Origin: an uncultured Cohaesibacter sp.
GTDB lineage: Bacteria; Pseudomonadota; Alphaproteobacteria; Rhizobiales; Cohaesibacteraceae
Assembly (NCBI RefSeq): GCF_963677725.1
Contig: NZ_OY782507.1
Coordinates: 3,197,001-3,261,000 of the forward strand
Length of the DNA: 64,000 nucleotides
Direction: 5' to 3'
Part shown: positions 8,070 to 18,176 of the stretch, in pieces
Layout: every line of letters begins with the position of its first letter
Numbering within the stretch: position 1 is the first letter of the stretch
Program-made: the position numbers and the translations under genes
Notes under the pieces: generated by a model
What the model was told of the DNA's origin: nothing
What the model saw: the letters and a program-made list of their open reading frames with translations, nothing else
Database searches by the model: none

Positions 8070-8936
8070 ATGTCAGACCTATCAATCAAGCAAATGTCAG
8101 TGCCGGTTATTTCCGCCAACCCTGCTCTGGGCGCTTCGAGCGGCCCTTCGAAGGAATGCGCGACCCAATGCCAATTGGTCGACTTTCAGAAGCAGCAATA
8201 TGAAAAAGCAAGGCTGCATGCGATCCGGGCGCGTATGGCGGAGACCGAGATGGAATATCGCACCCGCGAGATGATCGATGGGGCGCTCTATCTTTTGCAG
8301 AAGCCGCTGAATGTGGTGCAGGCCATGGCAAACAATCTCAATCGCTGTGACTGGAAGAGCAAAGAACACCAGTGCACTCCAATGGAATATGCCCTTGATG
8401 AAGCGTTGGAGTCCGGGCATGCGGCGATTGAGACCCTGAGGCTATCCGAGCCGGACAAGAAGCATGTGGTCCATGGGCCGGTCAATGTGAATGAAGCCAT
8501 TCGCGATTGCCTTGTCATCATGGCCGATGATCTTGCCTATAATGGCATTCTTGTTGACTGGCGAGCCAAGTCCGATCTGCCAATGACCTATGGCGATGAA
8601 ATCGGGCTGAGAATCCTGCTTCGCATCTTGCTGTCCAACGCGATTGTCGCGGTGGGGCAAGAGGGTGCCAAGGGGCGGGATGTTTCCATTCGCTCCACAA
8701 CGGCACCAGATGGCATGATCGAGATTTGTATCCATGACAGTGGCCCTGGCATAGAAAAATCCATGCGTTCCAAAGTATTTGAGCCCTTTTTCACTGCTTG
8801 GCGAGGGACCAAGCATCGCTCGGGTATCGGGTTGGCAATTGCCCATCAGATTTTAACCGAACTCCATGGGGAGATGGAGATCAGAAGCAACGGCAGCCCA
8901 GGCTGCTTCCTCTGCATCACAATGCCTGCTTGTTGA
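8070..8936 (+). CDS. NifL-like GHKL protein lacking PAS sensor domains
   Basis: The 288-residue protein has a GHKL ATPase domain: N-box Asn190 (RILLSNAIVAV), G1 box DSGPG (223-227), F-box FEPFF (237-241) and G2 box SGIGL (251-255). The dimerisation region around REMIDGALYLLQKPLNVVQ (66-85) resembles NifL but has no phospho-accepting His in the H-box position. Gammaproteobacterial NifL has about 500 residues with two N-terminal PAS domains, the first binding FAD. Here only about 65 unstructured-looking residues precede the helix. It sits 23 bases upstream of nifA in a NifA-type operon, so it probably modulates NifA by binding it. A degenerate sensor kinase of another kind is the alternative. 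Confidence 0.7.
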   Translation: MSDLSIKQMSVPVISANPALGASSGPSKECATQCQLVDFQKQQYEKARLHAIRARMAETEMEYRTREMIDGALYLLQKPLNVVQAMANNLNRCDWKSKEHQCTPMEYALDEALESGHAAIETLRLSEPDKKHVVHGPVNVNEAIRDCLVIMADDLAYNGILVDWRAKSDLPMTYGDEIGLRILLRILLSNAIVAVGQEGAKGRDVSIRSTTAPDGMIEICIHDSGPGIEKSMRSKVFEPFFTAWRGTKHRSGIGLAIAHQILTELHGEMEIRSNGSPGCFLCITMPAC

Positions 8937-8959
8937 CCAGAACAGAGAATGCGAGTGTT

Positions 8960-10600
8960 ATGAGAGTTGATCCATCCTCTAGAGCAAACCCACCTAACAA
9001 GGCAGAGGGCGTGTGCCTTCATCCTGTTTATTGTTCCTTCTATCGGCAAGAGCTGGATACCCTGTATCAGGTCAGCCAACTGCTTGGGCGCTCCCTTAAT
9101 CTTGAGGAAACCTCGCAGGAGGTCCTCAAACTGTTGCATGAGGAAGGGCGTCTTCACTATGGCATGATCTGTCTGGCCGATGAGGCGAGTGGAGATCTGA
9201 AGATCACCGACATGCATCAGGATCACTCGATCTATACCAAGAATGTGCGCTATCAGCCCGGCGAAGGGATTGTCGGGACCATTCTGCGGGAGAATAAACT
9301 GATTTTGGTGCGCCGGATTGCTGACGAACCAAGATTTCTTGATCGTCTGGGCATGTATGATCCCGACCGTCCCTTCATCGGTGCGCCGATCTTTACCGGT
9401 GGTGATGGTGCGGTGGGCGTGCTTGCGGTGCAGCCCAATAATGGTGATCGCTTTCTGGAAGACAATGCCAAACTGGTGCAGATGATCGCCTCCCTCATCG
9501 GTCGTGTGCTGCAGCTGTCCAGCGCTGTGCAGGCGGAGCAGAATGAATTGCGGGCCGAGCGGGACAGTCTGCGTCGCCGGGTCAAACGACAACATGGCTT
9601 TGAGAATATCGTGGGCGAGACAGAAGCCATGCGGATGGTGTTCGATCAGGTGCGCCTGGTTGCCAAATGGAACACCACGGTGCTGATCCGGGGCGAAAGC
9701 GGGACGGGCAAGGAGCTGATTGCCAATGCCATTCATTACAATTCGCCGCGGGCGCCGGAACCAATCCTGAAGCTCAATTGTGCGGCCTTGCCGGATAATC
9801 TGCTTGAATCGGAATTGTTCGGCCATGAAAAAGGGGCCTTTACCGGCGCGACCTCGATGCGCAAGGGGCGGTTTGAGGAGGCGGATGGGGGCACCTTGTT
9901 CCTTGATGAGATTGGCGAAATCTCGCCGGCCTTTCAGTCCAAGCTGTTGCGCGTGTTGCAGGAAGGCGAGTTTGAACGGGTGGGCGGCAACAAGACCATC
10001 AAGGTCGATGTGCGCATCATTGCCGCGACCAACAAGGATCTGGAAGCCTCCATTGAGAATGGTGATTTTCGCGAGGATCTCTATTATCGTCTCAATGTGA
10101 TGGCAATCAAAATGCCCTCCTTGCAGGACCGGATGGATGACATTCCCGAACTGGCGCGCTTTCTGATTGCCAAGATCGGCAACCAGCAAGGCCGTCCTCT
10201 GACGCTGAAGGATAGCGCGATCCGGCTGCTCATGCGTCACACATGGCCGGGCAATGTGCGGGAGTTGGAAAATTGTCTGGAGCGGGCGAGCGTGATGAGT
10301 CCGAATGGCGTCATCGATCGGGAAACGGTGTCTTTGACCGGACTGCCTGAGAAGGCGTTGGTCGGGGTGCCGTCTCAGCCCTTGCCGCCGATCCTGAAGA
10401 ATTCTGCGTCAGCATCCGAGCATGCGCCCAATCCTGCCAAGGCCTGGCAGGATGAGGAACTTGATGAGCGCGAGCGGGTAATTGCCGCTTTGGAAGAGGC
10501 TGGATGGGTGCAGGCCAAAGCGGCACGCCTTCTCGACATGACACCACGCCAGATCGCCTATCGGATCAAGATTTTGGGGATCTCGGTGCGCAAGATCTAA
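8960..10600 (+). CDS. nifA: NifA, sigma54-dependent activator of nif genes
   Basis: The 546-residue protein starts at the ATG at 8960; the frame upstream overlaps the NifL-like gene and is not coding. It has a GAF domain (about 30-185), then an AAA+ domain with Walker A GESGTGKE (245-252), the sigma54-contacting GAFTGA (292-297) and Walker B LFLDE (313-317). A Fis-type helix-turn-helix lies at the end (about 500-546, with [20 protein letters not shown]-like spacing). The linker after [10 protein letters not shown] has no cysteine, so the oxygen-sensing Cys cluster of rhizobial NifA is absent, as in NifL-dependent NifA of Azotobacter and Klebsiella. It is expected to bind the six TGT-N10-ACA sites in this window. 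Confidence 0.95.
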   Translation: MRVDPSSRANPPNKAEGVCLHPVYCSFYRQELDTLYQVSQLLGRSLNLEETSQEVLKLLHEEGRLHYGMICLADEASGDLKITDMHQDHSIYTKNVRYQPGEGIVGTILRENKLILVRRIADEPRFLDRLGMYDPDRPFIGAPIFTGGDGAVGVLAVQPNNGDRFLEDNAKLVQMIASLIGRVLQLSSAVQAEQNELRAERDSLRRRVKRQHGFENIVGETEAMRMVFDQVRLVAKWNTTVLIRGESGTGKELIANAIHYNSPRAPEPILKLNCAALPDNLLESELFGHEKGAFTGATSMRKGRFEEADGGTLFLDEIGEISPAFQSKLLRVLQEGEFERVGGNKTIKVDVRIIAATNKDLEASIENGDFREDLYYRLNVMAIKMPSLQDRMDDIPELARFLIAKIGNQQGRPLTLKDSAIRLLMRHTWPGNVRELENCLERASVMSPNGVIDRETVSLTGLPEKALVGVPSQPLPPILKNSASASEHAPNPAKAWQDEELDERERVIAALEEAGWVQAKAARLLDMTPRQIAYRIKILGISVRKI

Positions 10601-10654
10601 GGCATGAAGGGGAAGAGGATTGTTGTGAAACGTGCATACATCCTTCCCCGGGAT

Positions 10655-10670
10655 TGTCAGATAGTCGACA
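10655..10670. promoter_or_regulatory. NifA upstream activator site of nifB
   Basis: A perfect TGT-N10-ACA within TTGTC-N8-GACAA lies 67 bases before the -24 element of nifB. An IHF-like sequence with one mismatch to WATCAANNNNTTR lies between them at 10706-10718. Confidence 0.85.
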
Positions 10671-10735
10671 ATCCTGATTTGTTCGAATTTTAAATTGTCC
10701 ATTTAATTCAATCTATTAAAGCGAAAATGATTTGC

Positions 10736-10751
10736 TGGCACGGCCCTTGCA
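10736..10751 (+). promoter_or_regulatory. Sigma54 (-24/-12) promoter of the nifB operon
   Basis: TGGCACGGCCCTTGCA is a perfect match to the consensus TGGCACG-N4-TTGCA. It should drive nifB-fdxN-fprA-fdx-FeSII-nifQ. Confidence 0.93.
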
Positions 10752-10796
10752 AAGTCTCAATCGACTTTGACTTTTGGCAACAAGGGGACGCGGACC

Positions 10797-12386
10797 ATGA
10801 ATTTGTTCGGGCCAGACCAGCAGACAGATGCAGACGGATGCGCGCAGGTGTCCTGTGGCAGTTCCAAGGATCATCTCGCAGAACTTCCCGACAGCATCCG
10901 GGACCGGGTCAAGGATCATCCCTGTTATTCAGAAGACGCCCATCATCATTATGCCCGTATGCATGTGGCGGTTGCGCCCGCTTGCAACATTCAGTGCAAT
11001 TATTGCAATCGCAAATATGATTGCGCCAATGAAAGCCGTCCGGGTGTTGTCTCCGAGTTGTTAACGCCGGATCAGGCGGTCAAGAAGACGCTCGCTGTTG
11101 CCGCTTCGATCCCTCAGATGACGGTGCTGGGTGTGGCCGGGCCCGGTGACCCTCTTGCCAACCCGGCGCGGACCTTTGAAACCTTTCGTCAATTGAGTGA
11201 GAAAGCGCCCGATATCAAGCTTTGCGTCTCGACGAATGGCTTGTCCTTGCCTGATTGCGTCGAGGAACTGGCCAAGCACAATGTTGATCATGTGACCATC
11301 ACCATCAATGCGGTGGACCCGGAGGTTGGCGCACAGATTTATTCGTGGATCTATTGGAAGAACCGGCGCATTCGTGGCATCAAGGCAGCCCGGATCCTGA
11401 TAGAGCGCCAGCTGCTCGGTCTCGACATGCTGATTGAGAAAGGCATTCTGGTCAAAGTCAATTCCGTGATGATCCCCGGCGTCAATGACAGCCATCTCAA
11501 AGAGGTCAGCAAGGTCATCCGCGCCAAGGGGGCATTCCTGCATAACGTCATGCCACTGATCGCGGAAGCCAAACATGGCACCTATTACGGGGTGATGGGG
11601 CAACGCGCACCGACACAGGACGAATTGACGGCCCTGCAAGACGCCTGTGGCGACATGAATATGATGCGCCATTGCCGCCAGTGCCGCGCTGATGCGGTCG
11701 GGCTTCTGGGCGAGGATCGCGGCGAAGACTTCACGCTTGCCAAGATCGAAGGGCTGGAGATCGATTATGAGGCGGCGATGAAAGAGCGCGCTGCGGTTCA
11801 TGCGCAGATCGAAGCTGACCGGGCGCAAAAGAAAAACCGGGACGCCGCACTCAAGTTGCAGATGCTCTCGGCAGGGGACCGGACCCTTTTCACTTATAAC
11901 GGCAGGACGGTCAACGAGCACAGCAAGGCGCTTGCAATGATCTCTGACCCTGCTGCTCCTCAGTCTAATCTGTCGGCCCTGCCTGCGGATCTGCGCCCGG
12001 TTCATATGGCGGTGGCCAGCAGCGGTCAGGGGCGGATCAATCAGCATTTCGGCCATGCCAAGGAATTCATGATTTATGAAGCTTCGCCCAAGGGTGCCCG
12101 ACTGATCGGTCATCGCAAGACCGCCCAATATTGCAGCGGCGATACCAGCTGTGGTGACGGGGAGAGCGTGTTGCAAACGACCATTCGCTTGCTTGCGGGA
12201 TGCGAAGCGGTTCTGTGCTCCAGGATCGGGTTTGAACCATGGGACCAACTGGAAGCGGCAGGCATCACGCCCAATGGCGAGCATGCCATGGAGCCGATTG
12301 CTCAGGCGGTTATGGACGTCTATCGCGAATTGTACGAAAGCGGATCTCTTGGGGTCGCAACATCAGACGAACCTGTCTGCGCCTGA
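10797..12386 (+). CDS. nifB: NifB, radical SAM synthase of NifB-co with fused NifX-like domain
   Basis: The 529-residue protein starts at the ATG at 10797 behind an AAGGGG site. The radical SAM cluster is C63-x3-C67-x2-C70 in APACNIQCNYCNRKYDC. The NifX-like domain from about residue 400 shows the NQHFGHAKEF segment. NifB joins two 4Fe-4S clusters and inserts carbide from SAM to make NifB-co, the FeMo-co precursor. The fused C-terminal domain is usual in proteobacteria and probably holds product for transfer. It is first in a six-gene operon. Confidence 0.96.
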   Translation: MNLFGPDQQTDADGCAQVSCGSSKDHLAELPDSIRDRVKDHPCYSEDAHHHYARMHVAVAPACNIQCNYCNRKYDCANESRPGVVSELLTPDQAVKKTLAVAASIPQMTVLGVAGPGDPLANPARTFETFRQLSEKAPDIKLCVSTNGLSLPDCVEELAKHNVDHVTITINAVDPEVGAQIYSWIYWKNRRIRGIKAARILIERQLLGLDMLIEKGILVKVNSVMIPGVNDSHLKEVSKVIRAKGAFLHNVMPLIAEAKHGTYYGVMGQRAPTQDELTALQDACGDMNMMRHCRQCRADAVGLLGEDRGEDFTLAKIEGLEIDYEAAMKERAAVHAQIEADRAQKKNRDAALKLQMLSAGDRTLFTYNGRTVNEHSKALAMISDPAAPQSNLSALPADLRPVHMAVASSGQGRINQHFGHAKEFMIYEASPKGARLIGHRKTAQYCSGDTSCGDGESVLQTTIRLLAGCEAVLCSRIGFEPWDQLEAAGITPNGEHAMEPIAQAVMDVYRELYESGSLGVATSDEPVCA

Positions 12387-12410
12387 AGAGGAACCTATGA
12401 GGAGAGCTGC

Positions 12411-12686
12411 ATGAGCTATCAAATCACCGATCTTTGTGTGTCCTGCCATGCCTGCATGGATGTGTGCCCGTCTGATGCGATCGAGCGCGGCGACAGCCGG
12501 TTTGTGATTGCCTCTCAGGCTTGCACCCATTGCGATGGCGATTATGCAGTGTCGCAATGCGCCAGCATTTGCCCTGTTGAGGGGGCAATCCTCAATGAGT
12601 TTGGCGAGGTGGTCAATCCTGCGGGGTCGTTGACCGGCATCCCGCCGGACCGCATTGCCGAGCTGGTGGCGCAAGGGATCCTGTAG
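12411..12686 (+). CDS. fdxN: FdxN-type 2[4Fe-4S] ferredoxin
   Basis: The 91-residue protein has one C-x2-C-x2-C-x3-CP motif (CVSCHACMDVCP) and a second, widened cluster motif (CTHCDGDYAVSQCASICP), as in FdxN/NifB-associated ferredoxins. It lies 24 bases after nifB. In Azotobacter and rhizobia the ferredoxin downstream of nifB supports NifB-co formation or electron supply to nitrogenase. Confidence 0.9.
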   Translation: MSYQITDLCVSCHACMDVCPSDAIERGDSRFVIASQACTHCDGDYAVSQCASICPVEGAILNEFGEVVNPAGSLTGIPPDRIAELVAQGIL

Positions 12687-12697
12687 GGAGCGTGACG

Positions 12698-13957
12698 ATG
12701 AATTCCAACGCCAAACCAGTCGAGATCGCCAGAGACATCCATTGGATCGGGGCCTTTGATCCGGACTTGCGCGTGTTTGACCTGATTTTGAAGACCGCCA
12801 ATGGCACCACCTACAATGCCTATGTGGTGCGGGGCAGTGAAGGGGTTGCGATCATCGATACGGTGAAGGAGGAGTTTTCCGACGCTTTCTTTGAACGCCT
12901 CGAACAACTGGTTGCCTATGAGGACATTACCGCGGTCATACTCAACCACCTCGAACCGGACCATGTGGGCGCCGCACCGGAATTGATGCGCCGCGCACCG
13001 CAGGCCCGGATCTATGTCTCCAACCGGGGCCTTAAGTTGCTCAATGCGACACTGAAGGACGAGCTGGAAGATTATGCCTATACGTTGACCTGTGACGGAG
13101 ATCAGGTGTCGCTGGGTGACCGGACCCTGACATTCGTTCACACGCCCTATCTGCATTGGCCTGAGACCAAATGCACCTGGATAGAGGATGAGAAAATCCT
13201 GTTTTCCTGCGATGTCTTCGGCAGCCATTTCTGCGATGAGCGGCTCTATAACGATCTGGTCGGGGATTTCCGTTTTTCGTTTGAATATTATTTCAAGCAT
13301 ATCATGCGGCCCTTCAAGCGGTTTGTGCTGGAGGCGATGGACAAGATCGAGCCGCTAGCACCGGCCCTGATTGCCCCCTCCCATGGCCCGATCCTCAGGG
13401 ACAATCCGATGGACTATGTGCGGAGCTATCGCTCGCTGTCGGCCTCGCGGTTGCCCAACGAGCTGGAGGGCACAGACAAGAGCCTGCTGATCTTTTACAT
13501 GAGCGCCTATGGCGCTACCGCCGATATGGCCAGATCGGTCTATGAAGGGGCGAGCGCCGTCGGTGGCGTGCGTGTCTCGCTCTATGATTTGCAAGGGGGC
13601 GAGACCGAACCCTTCGTTGACCTGATCGAGGAAGCGGATTGTCTGGTTTTTGGCTCGCCGACCATCAATGGCGACGCGGTCAAACCGGTCTGGGACGTGC
13701 TGGCATCACTCATTTCCATCGACACCAAAGGCAAGATGGGAGGCGCGTTCGGCTCCTATGGCTGGTCCGGGGAAGCCGTGCCGATGATCGAGGACCGCTT
13801 GCGCGGCCTCAAGATGCGGGTGCCGGAAAAAGGCGTTCGGATCAAATTTCATCCAACCGATCAGGAGCTTGAAGATTGCTCGGCCTTCGGCCGGTCGATT
13901 GCCGAGTCCCTGTCCGGCAAGGCGAAGCCGAAAGTTGTCGACTTCGCAGACCTTTAG
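12698..13957 (+). CDS. fprA: Flavodiiron protein (FprA-type O2/NO reductase)
   Basis: The 419-residue protein starts at 12698, 7 bases after GGGAG. It has an N-terminal metallo-beta-lactamase-fold diiron domain (1-250) with H84-x-E86-x-D88-H89, H148/H153 in HTPYLHWPE, D172 and H229. A flavodoxin domain (about 257-405) follows, with FYMSAYGAT as the FMN phosphate loop. All expected diiron ligands are present, so it should reduce O2 (or NO) to water using FMN. It lies 11 bases after fdxN in the nifB operon, which makes nitrogenase protection or redox balancing the likely job. A similar nif-linked protein is known from Rhodobacter capsulatus. Confidence 0.9.
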   Translation: MNSNAKPVEIARDIHWIGAFDPDLRVFDLILKTANGTTYNAYVVRGSEGVAIIDTVKEEFSDAFFERLEQLVAYEDITAVILNHLEPDHVGAAPELMRRAPQARIYVSNRGLKLLNATLKDELEDYAYTLTCDGDQVSLGDRTLTFVHTPYLHWPETKCTWIEDEKILFSCDVFGSHFCDERLYNDLVGDFRFSFEYYFKHIMRPFKRFVLEAMDKIEPLAPALIAPSHGPILRDNPMDYVRSYRSLSASRLPNELEGTDKSLLIFYMSAYGATADMARSVYEGASAVGGVRVSLYDLQGGETEPFVDLIEEADCLVFGSPTINGDAVKPVWDVLASLISIDTKGKMGGAFGSYGWSGEAVPMIEDRLRGLKMRVPEKGVRIKFHPTDQELEDCSAFGRSIAESLSGKAKPKVVDFADL

Positions 13958-14368
<411 letters not shown>

Positions 14369-14393
14369 TTTCCTCCAACCATGAAGGACAGAA

Positions 14394-14756
14394 ATGATGC
14401 CGAAAATCATCTTCCAGCATCCCGAATTTGACGAGATGGAAATTTACGCGCCTGCGGGCAGTCACAAGAAAACCGTTCTGTCGCTGGCCAAGGAGTTCAA
14501 GGTGCCCATCGCTTTTGATTGCGGTGATGGCGAATGCGGCTCTTGCGTGATCAGGGTGACTGATCTTGATGGTGGCCCGACCCATATGGGCGTGCATATG
14601 ACCGACAAGGAGAAGACTGTTCTGCGCGAGATTGGCAAAGTGAGCAAGGACGAGCTTGAACAGATCATCGTCAATGACATGCCAAGCGACTGGCGGCTGG
14701 CCTGTCAGATGATCGTGCGCGATGAAGATATTCGCGTCACCTATGAGCGTGCCTGA
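14394..14756 (+). CDS. Shethna protein II (FeSII)-like [2Fe-2S] ferredoxin, nitrogenase-protective
   Basis: The 120-residue protein has ligands C43, C48, C51 and C104. Beyond the cluster it carries the long insert typical of Azotobacter vinelandii FeSII: HMTDKEKTVLREIGKVSKDE followed by DMPSDWRLACQMIVRDED aligns with the remembered FeSII segments [20 protein letters not shown] and DLPPTYRLACQTIVTDED. FeSII binds oxidised nitrogenase components and locks them in an inactive oxygen-tolerant complex. Position in the nifB operon, directly before nifQ, fits that role. Start choice between ATG 14394 and 14397 is open. An ordinary ferredoxin function remains possible. Confidence 0.8.
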   Translation: MMPKIIFQHPEFDEMEIYAPAGSHKKTVLSLAKEFKVPIAFDCGDGECGSCVIRVTDLDGGPTHMGVHMTDKEKTVLREIGKVSKDELEQIIVNDMPSDWRLACQMIVRDEDIRVTYERA

Positions 14757-15352
14757 TGGTGAGCAGCTCTCCTGCCTTGACACAGGATCAGACCGTCAGT
14801 CCTCAGGAGCATTATGTGCTTCTGAGGGCCGCTGCGCGGCCTGATCCGAATGTTGACTGGCTCGCTCAGATTCTGACCAGCTGGATGGCGGGCCAAGGCA
14901 CGATGCCTCGCTATCTTGGGCTGGAACTCAGCCAGTTCGAAGCCTTGCTGGCGTTCCATTTCCCGCATCTGGACCGGTTTGAGATGGATATTCATCTTGA
15001 GATCGAACCGGAGCGGGCACCCGAGCTTGATGATGTGCGCAGCCTGCTGCTTGAGCATCGCAGCGGGCAATCAGAGAGCGAGATCTGGATTGCCCAGATT
15101 GTGGCGACCGGTTGCATGGGATCGGACCATTTGTGGTCGGATCTGGGATTGTTTTCGCGGAAAGCTCTAGGGCAGATGTTGATGGAGAATTTCCGTCCGT
15201 TGGCCGCGCTAAATGACAAGAATATGCGCTGGAAGAAATTCTTCTATCGCCAGCTATGCGCCAAAGAGGGCTTCATCCTGTGTCGCTCGCCCTCTTGCGA
15301 GACCTGTTCGGAATATAAGGTCTGCTTTGCCGAGGATGGCATGTTCGAGTGA
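14756..15352 (+). CDS. nifQ: NifQ, molybdenum donor for FeMo-co synthesis
   Basis: The 198-residue protein ends with the NifQ signature C176-x4-C181-x2-C184-x5-C190 (CRSPSCETCSEYKVC), which ligates the Fe-S cluster where molybdenum is loaded. The middle part contains WIAQIVATGCMGSDHLW, also conserved in NifQ. The start codon shares one base with the preceding stop (TGATG), so translation is coupled. It is the last gene of the nifB operon and delivers Mo to NifE-NifN. Confidence 0.93.
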   Translation: MVSSSPALTQDQTVSPQEHYVLLRAAARPDPNVDWLAQILTSWMAGQGTMPRYLGLELSQFEALLAFHFPHLDRFEMDIHLEIEPERAPELDDVRSLLLEHRSGQSESEIWIAQIVATGCMGSDHLWSDLGLFSRKALGQMLMENFRPLAALNDKNMRWKKFFYRQLCAKEGFILCRSPSCETCSEYKVCFAEDGMFE

Positions 15353-15370
15353 TGGGCAATGCAACGAAAC

Positions 15371-15404
15371 AAAAAAGGCACAGCCGATGAAACCGGCCAT
15401 GCCC
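15371..15404 (-). terminator. Terminator of the YjdM gene (possibly bidirectional)
   Basis: On the minus strand a 10-bp stem (GGCATGGCCG with CGGCTGTGCC, two wobble pairs) precedes six T. It lies between the convergent nifQ and YjdM genes. Confidence 0.75.
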
Positions 15405-15435
15405 TTTGTTTGATAGTCCTGCGCCTTGACTGTGG

Positions 15436-15780
15436 TCAGTCGGCGACTTTCTTGACGAATTCCGATTTCAGACCCATTGGCCCGATGCCTGGAATCTTGC
15501 AGTCAATATCGTGATCGCCACCAACAACGCGGATATTCTTCACCTTGGTGCCAACCTTGACCACGTCATTGGTGCCACGGATTTTCAGATCCTTGATGAC
15601 GGTGACGGTGTCGCCATCGGTAAGCGGCGTGCCATTGGCATCGCGAATGACATTGGCCGCTTCTTCGGCGGCGGCAGCGGCTGGCGACCATTCATGGGCG
15701 CATTCAGGGCAGATGATCAGGGGGCCATCTTCATAACAATAGGCCGAGCCGCATTTGGGGCAGGGTGGCAATTCGCTCAT
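15436..15780 (-). CDS. yjdM: YjdM/PhnA-type zinc-ribbon protein
   Basis: The 114-residue protein has an N-terminal zinc ribbon, [21 protein letters not shown], and a C-terminal beta domain with [15 protein letters not shown]. This is the pattern of E. coli YjdM, formerly PhnA, whose function is unclear despite its old phosphonate name. No NifA or sigma54 signal was seen upstream. It is inserted between nifQ and the SIR2-like gene and may be unrelated to nitrogen fixation. Confidence 0.88.
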   Translation of the reverse strand: MSELPPCPKCGSAYCYEDGPLIICPECAHEWSPAAAAAEEAANVIRDANGTPLTDGDTVTVIKDLKIRGTNDVVKVGTKVKNIRVVGGDHDIDCKIPGIGPMGLKSEFVKKVAD

Positions 15781-15924
15781 TTTGTCGTCCTTTGGGTCAG
15801 GTCCTTTGGGGCTGAAGCCGGTTTTGCACGTCCGGTTGGGTGCTTGATGTGCTTTTCAGCCCAATTCTTGCCTGTTCCCTTGCATGTTCCTTGTTGATGC
15901 GCAACCGGTTTTTAGACCATTTCT

Positions 15925-16776
15925 TCAGGCAAAGGCTGCCGCGTGGGCGATATCGAGGAAGGCGGGCAGCTCCATTTCGATGATCTTGACGCCTTTTTTA
16001 GCGCAGTAGCGGCGCTCCTTGTCAGTGGGATTGGCAATCAAGGCCCAGCCCGCGTCTTGCCTTGCTGCGTGAATGATGTCCGACATCACCATCCGCTCGG
16101 TGTCACGGGTGAAGCGCATGCCCAGAAACAGATATTGTTTGGCCTTGCGGTAGTCCTTGAGGAAGGCTGGCACTCCGAAGCCGCCCATCAATTCGGTGAG
16201 ATAATCGACAAAATCCGCGTCCGACGCGATGTAGGTGGGGCGGGGCAGGGGCGAACCGAGCGGCTTGAACAGGACGGGCAGACTGGAATCTGCATCCTCA
16301 AGCGATTTGGTTTCGTAGCGCTCGCCGTCAAATTGATCGAGGATGAAGCGATAGTCCGTGCCGCCGATCCGGGCGATCCCCCTGACCAGCAGATGGGGCA
16401 CATCCTGATAGCTTTGCTGCAATTGCAGATCGCGGTTGATGTCGATGACATAGGCGGGCTTGAGGCTGGCCAGCCAGTCATGCAGGGCAGCGCGGCTCCA
16501 TTTTTCCTCGCCATAGAGTTTGGTCAGGAATTGTTCGATAAAGCGCCTGCCGCGTTTCAGCTCGATATTCATCGCGGCGCGGGGAAACTCATACATCAAT
16601 TTGGGTGCCATCGGCCGCCCTCTATTCATCGCCAGGATCAGGCTGTCGCTGTCGGCGGGCATCGGTTCGCCGCTCGGGTCGTGGCGTACATCAAACAGGA
16701 CGCCGGGGCCGAGATAGGGCACCACCGTGCCGGCTTTGACTTTTTCAATGATGGTTTCGATGTCTAACCGCTCCAT
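15925..16776 (-). CDS. SIR2-like protein with degenerate active site, under NifA/sigma54 control
   Basis: The 283-residue protein has a SIR2-type Rossmann pattern: VVPYLGPGV (18-26) in place of the sirtuin GAGIS loop, FKPLGSPL (170-177) where SIR2 domains usually have K-L-H-G-S, and YLFLGMRFTRDTER (215-228) as the late NAD-fold strand. The catalytic His is replaced by Pro-Leu, so classical deacetylase or NADase chemistry is doubtful, although NAD or ADP-ribose binding remains possible. A sigma54 promoter (16817-16832) and a perfect NifA site (16891-16906) precede it. It is divergent from nifH. The function is unknown, and the SIR2 assignment rests on motif pattern only. Confidence 0.65.
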   Translation of the reverse strand: MERLDIETIIEKVKAGTVVPYLGPGVLFDVRHDPSGEPMPADSDSLILAMNRGRPMAPKLMYEFPRAAMNIELKRGRRFIEQFLTKLYGEEKWSRAALHDWLASLKPAYVIDINRDLQLQQSYQDVPHLLVRGIARIGGTDYRFILDQFDGERYETKSLEDADSSLPVLFKPLGSPLPRPTYIASDADFVDYLTELMGGFGVPAFLKDYRKAKQYLFLGMRFTRDTERMVMSDIIHAARQDAGWALIANPTDKERRYCAKKGVKIIEMELPAFLDIAHAAAFA

Positions 16777-16816
16777 ATCGCCCTCTTTGACTGTTGATCT
16801 TCTGTGTCATTGAATG

Positions 16817-16832
16817 AGCAAGTTTCGGACCA
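16817..16832 (-). promoter_or_regulatory. Sigma54 (-24/-12) promoter of the SIR2-like gene
   Basis: On the minus strand it reads TGGTCCGAAACTTGCT, with GG-N10-GC and a perfect TTGCT -12 half. It lies 40-55 bases upstream of the SIR2-like start codon and about 60 bases from a perfect NifA site. Confidence 0.7.
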
Positions 16833-16890
16833 AGAGGGCGGGTTCTGGTTAAGTGACTGATTGGGATGGATAAAGTTGATTTTTGGTGAT

Positions 16891-16906
16891 TGTCGCAAAA
16901 CGGACA
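16891..16906. promoter_or_regulatory. NifA upstream activator site for the SIR2-like gene (and perhaps nifH)
   Basis: A perfect TGT-N10-ACA within TTGTC...GACAA. Its distance fits the SIR2-like promoter (about 60 bases). It is about 200 bases from the nifH -24 element. Confidence 0.8.
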
Positions 16907-16990
16907 ATAAGGGCGATCCGGGAGGATTGTCGGCGACATTGTTGGTCAGGGCGACACTATTGAGTGATGCGCGACAATGGACAGACATTC

Positions 16991-17006
16991 TGTGAATTCT
17001 ACGACA
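16991..17006. promoter_or_regulatory. NifA upstream activator site of nifH
   Basis: A perfect TGT-N10-ACA (CTGTGAATTCTACGACAA context) lies 102 bases upstream of the nifH -24 element. An IHF-like sequence with one mismatch (17077-17089) lies between. Confidence 0.85.
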
Positions 17007-17098
17007 AAGAAGGATCAGGATTGTCGGGTCTATGTCTTTTAGTGGAAATGCGTATACGAGAAAAATTTTATTTTAATATCAATTGGATAAATGGATAA

Positions 17099-18088
<990 letters not shown>

Positions 18089-18130
18089 TCGCGTCAGCCT
18101 GTCTCTACCAGACACCCTGAAATGTTGCAC

Positions 18131-18159
18131 AAGGTGTGGGACGGATTGCTCCCCACCTT
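18131..18159 (+). other. Stem-loop between nifH and nifD
   Basis: AAGGTGTGGG pairs with CCCCACCTT (one bulge) around a 10-base loop. Such a hairpin after nifH can stabilise the nifH message or attenuate read-through, giving more NifH than NifDK. Confidence 0.5.
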
Positions 18160-18176
18160 CACAATGGGGAACACCT

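Noticed and set aside
8846-10240. 464-residue open frame antisense to nifA
   Set aside because: It lies entirely opposite a gene with full NifA motifs, has no ribosome site and no domain-like sequence; it is a codon-bias shadow.
10624-10640. TGT-N11-ACA upstream of nifB
   Set aside because: Wrong spacing and no palindromic extension; the perfect site at 10655 explains control.
16940-16956. TGT-N11-ACA near nifH
   Set aside because: Spacing is one base too long for a NifA site, and two perfect sites are close by.
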